This document shows, piece after piece, positions 13,521-13,773 of a stretch of DNA of 13,773 bases. The stretch covers positions 1 to 13,773 of the forward strand of contig JAIRUB010000040.1 in NCBI GenBank assembly GCA_031254635.1, written 5' to 3'. Within the stretch, counting starts at the first letter, position 1, and each line of letters begins with the position of its first letter. The notes beneath the pieces are model-generated. The model was not told where the DNA came from and made no database searches. It was given only the letters and a program-made list of their open reading frames with translations. The DNA is from Prevotellaceae bacterium. Its GTDB lineage: Bacteria > Bacteroidota > Bacteroidia > Bacteroidales > UBA932. The translations under genes were made by a program, and so were the position numbers.

Positions 13521-13773
13521 CTAATTTTTGACCATTAGACCGAATTTTTCTACTTTGGCTATCATTCTTACAGTGTTGGCAGTATGTATTCCAAAGAATA
13601 TCCACAAAATTTCTGTTGATTTTGTGCGGGCATAAATTTTATCAAGGCCATAATACCCGCTCGCCCTTTGCGGACAAAAGAAGTGGTAATATTTCTTTTG
13701 GAACAATAGTGCCGATTGTAGTTCGTGGCATAGATGCTGTCAGCCGCCAAGTGTGTTACCCGTCGGCGGAAAA
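13521..13773 (-). pseudogene. Broken IS5/IS1182-like DDE transposase remnant (runs off right edge)
   Basis: Reading the minus strand from the right edge gives FRRRVTHLAADSIYATNYNR, then HYCSKRNITTSFVRKGRAG. This resembles the part of IS5/IS1182-type DDE transposases that carries the second catalytic Asp (AADSIYAT). At about 13653-13662 the frame shifts by one, and the sequence continues as YYGLDKIYARTKSTEILWIF, then FGIHTANTVRMI. That is the conserved C-terminal end of the same family, and it stops at 13521. The intervening segment, which should hold the catalytic Glu, is missing, so the element cannot be active as read. The N-terminal half lies outside the window. Terminal inverted repeats cannot be judged without the other end. 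It marks an insertion next to the kinase gene. The family name is tentative; that it is a transposase is more secure. Confidence 0.7.

Overview
The window looks like chromosome from a Bacteroidota bacterium. The base composition is A+T-leaning, Shine-Dalgarno sequences are mostly absent, and several genes are preceded by the Bacteroidota -7 box TAnnTTTG. A surface-type lipoprotein begins Cys-Ser-Lys-Asp-Asp. The FtsX/MacB permeases, the NtrC-type activator with a GAFTDA loop, the GH20 lipoprotein and the EPSP synthase subtype also fit. Genus cannot be told from the sequence. The window has no tRNA, rRNA or CRISPR array that I can see.

Left part (1-3152, minus strand): a GH20 beta-N-acetylhexosaminidase lipoprotein, then aroA (EPSP synthase), then the first 58 codons of aroC (chorismate synthase), which runs off the left edge. 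aroA and aroC are consecutive shikimate-pathway steps and are 11 nt apart. The aroC gene on this strand was recognised by translating the edge by hand.

Middle left (3153-4865): a divergent promoter region built round a perfect 24-bp inverted repeat, then a plus-strand pair: an unknown surface lipoprotein and a small outer-membrane beta-barrel protein. A rho-independent terminator follows.

Centre (4866-10551, minus strand): an ABC export operon in the order membrane-fusion protein, ATPase, full-length FtsX/MacB-type permease, a tiny secreted protein that is the C-terminal half of a GH11 xylanase, and a second permease that has lost its middle. Most gene junctions in this operon carry copies of an 8-bp word, TTAYTCAG, that also supplies stop codons. 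No TolC-like outer-membrane channel is present.

Right (10552-13428, plus strand): a divergently transcribed two-component system, an NtrC-type sigma-54 activator and a histidine kinase that has two membrane helices with almost no external loop. The intergenic region has two tandem 16-bp inverted repeats whose starts are 21 bp apart, a good candidate for the activator's own binding sites. The arrangement suggests that the kinase-regulator pair senses an envelope condition and controls the exporter.

Right edge (13476-13773, minus strand): a terminator and a broken IS5/IS1182-like transposase. Three loci here (second permease, xylanase, transposase) each keep recognisable ends of a family but lack the middle. 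That pattern, and the tandem operator, are the main points worth a second look.
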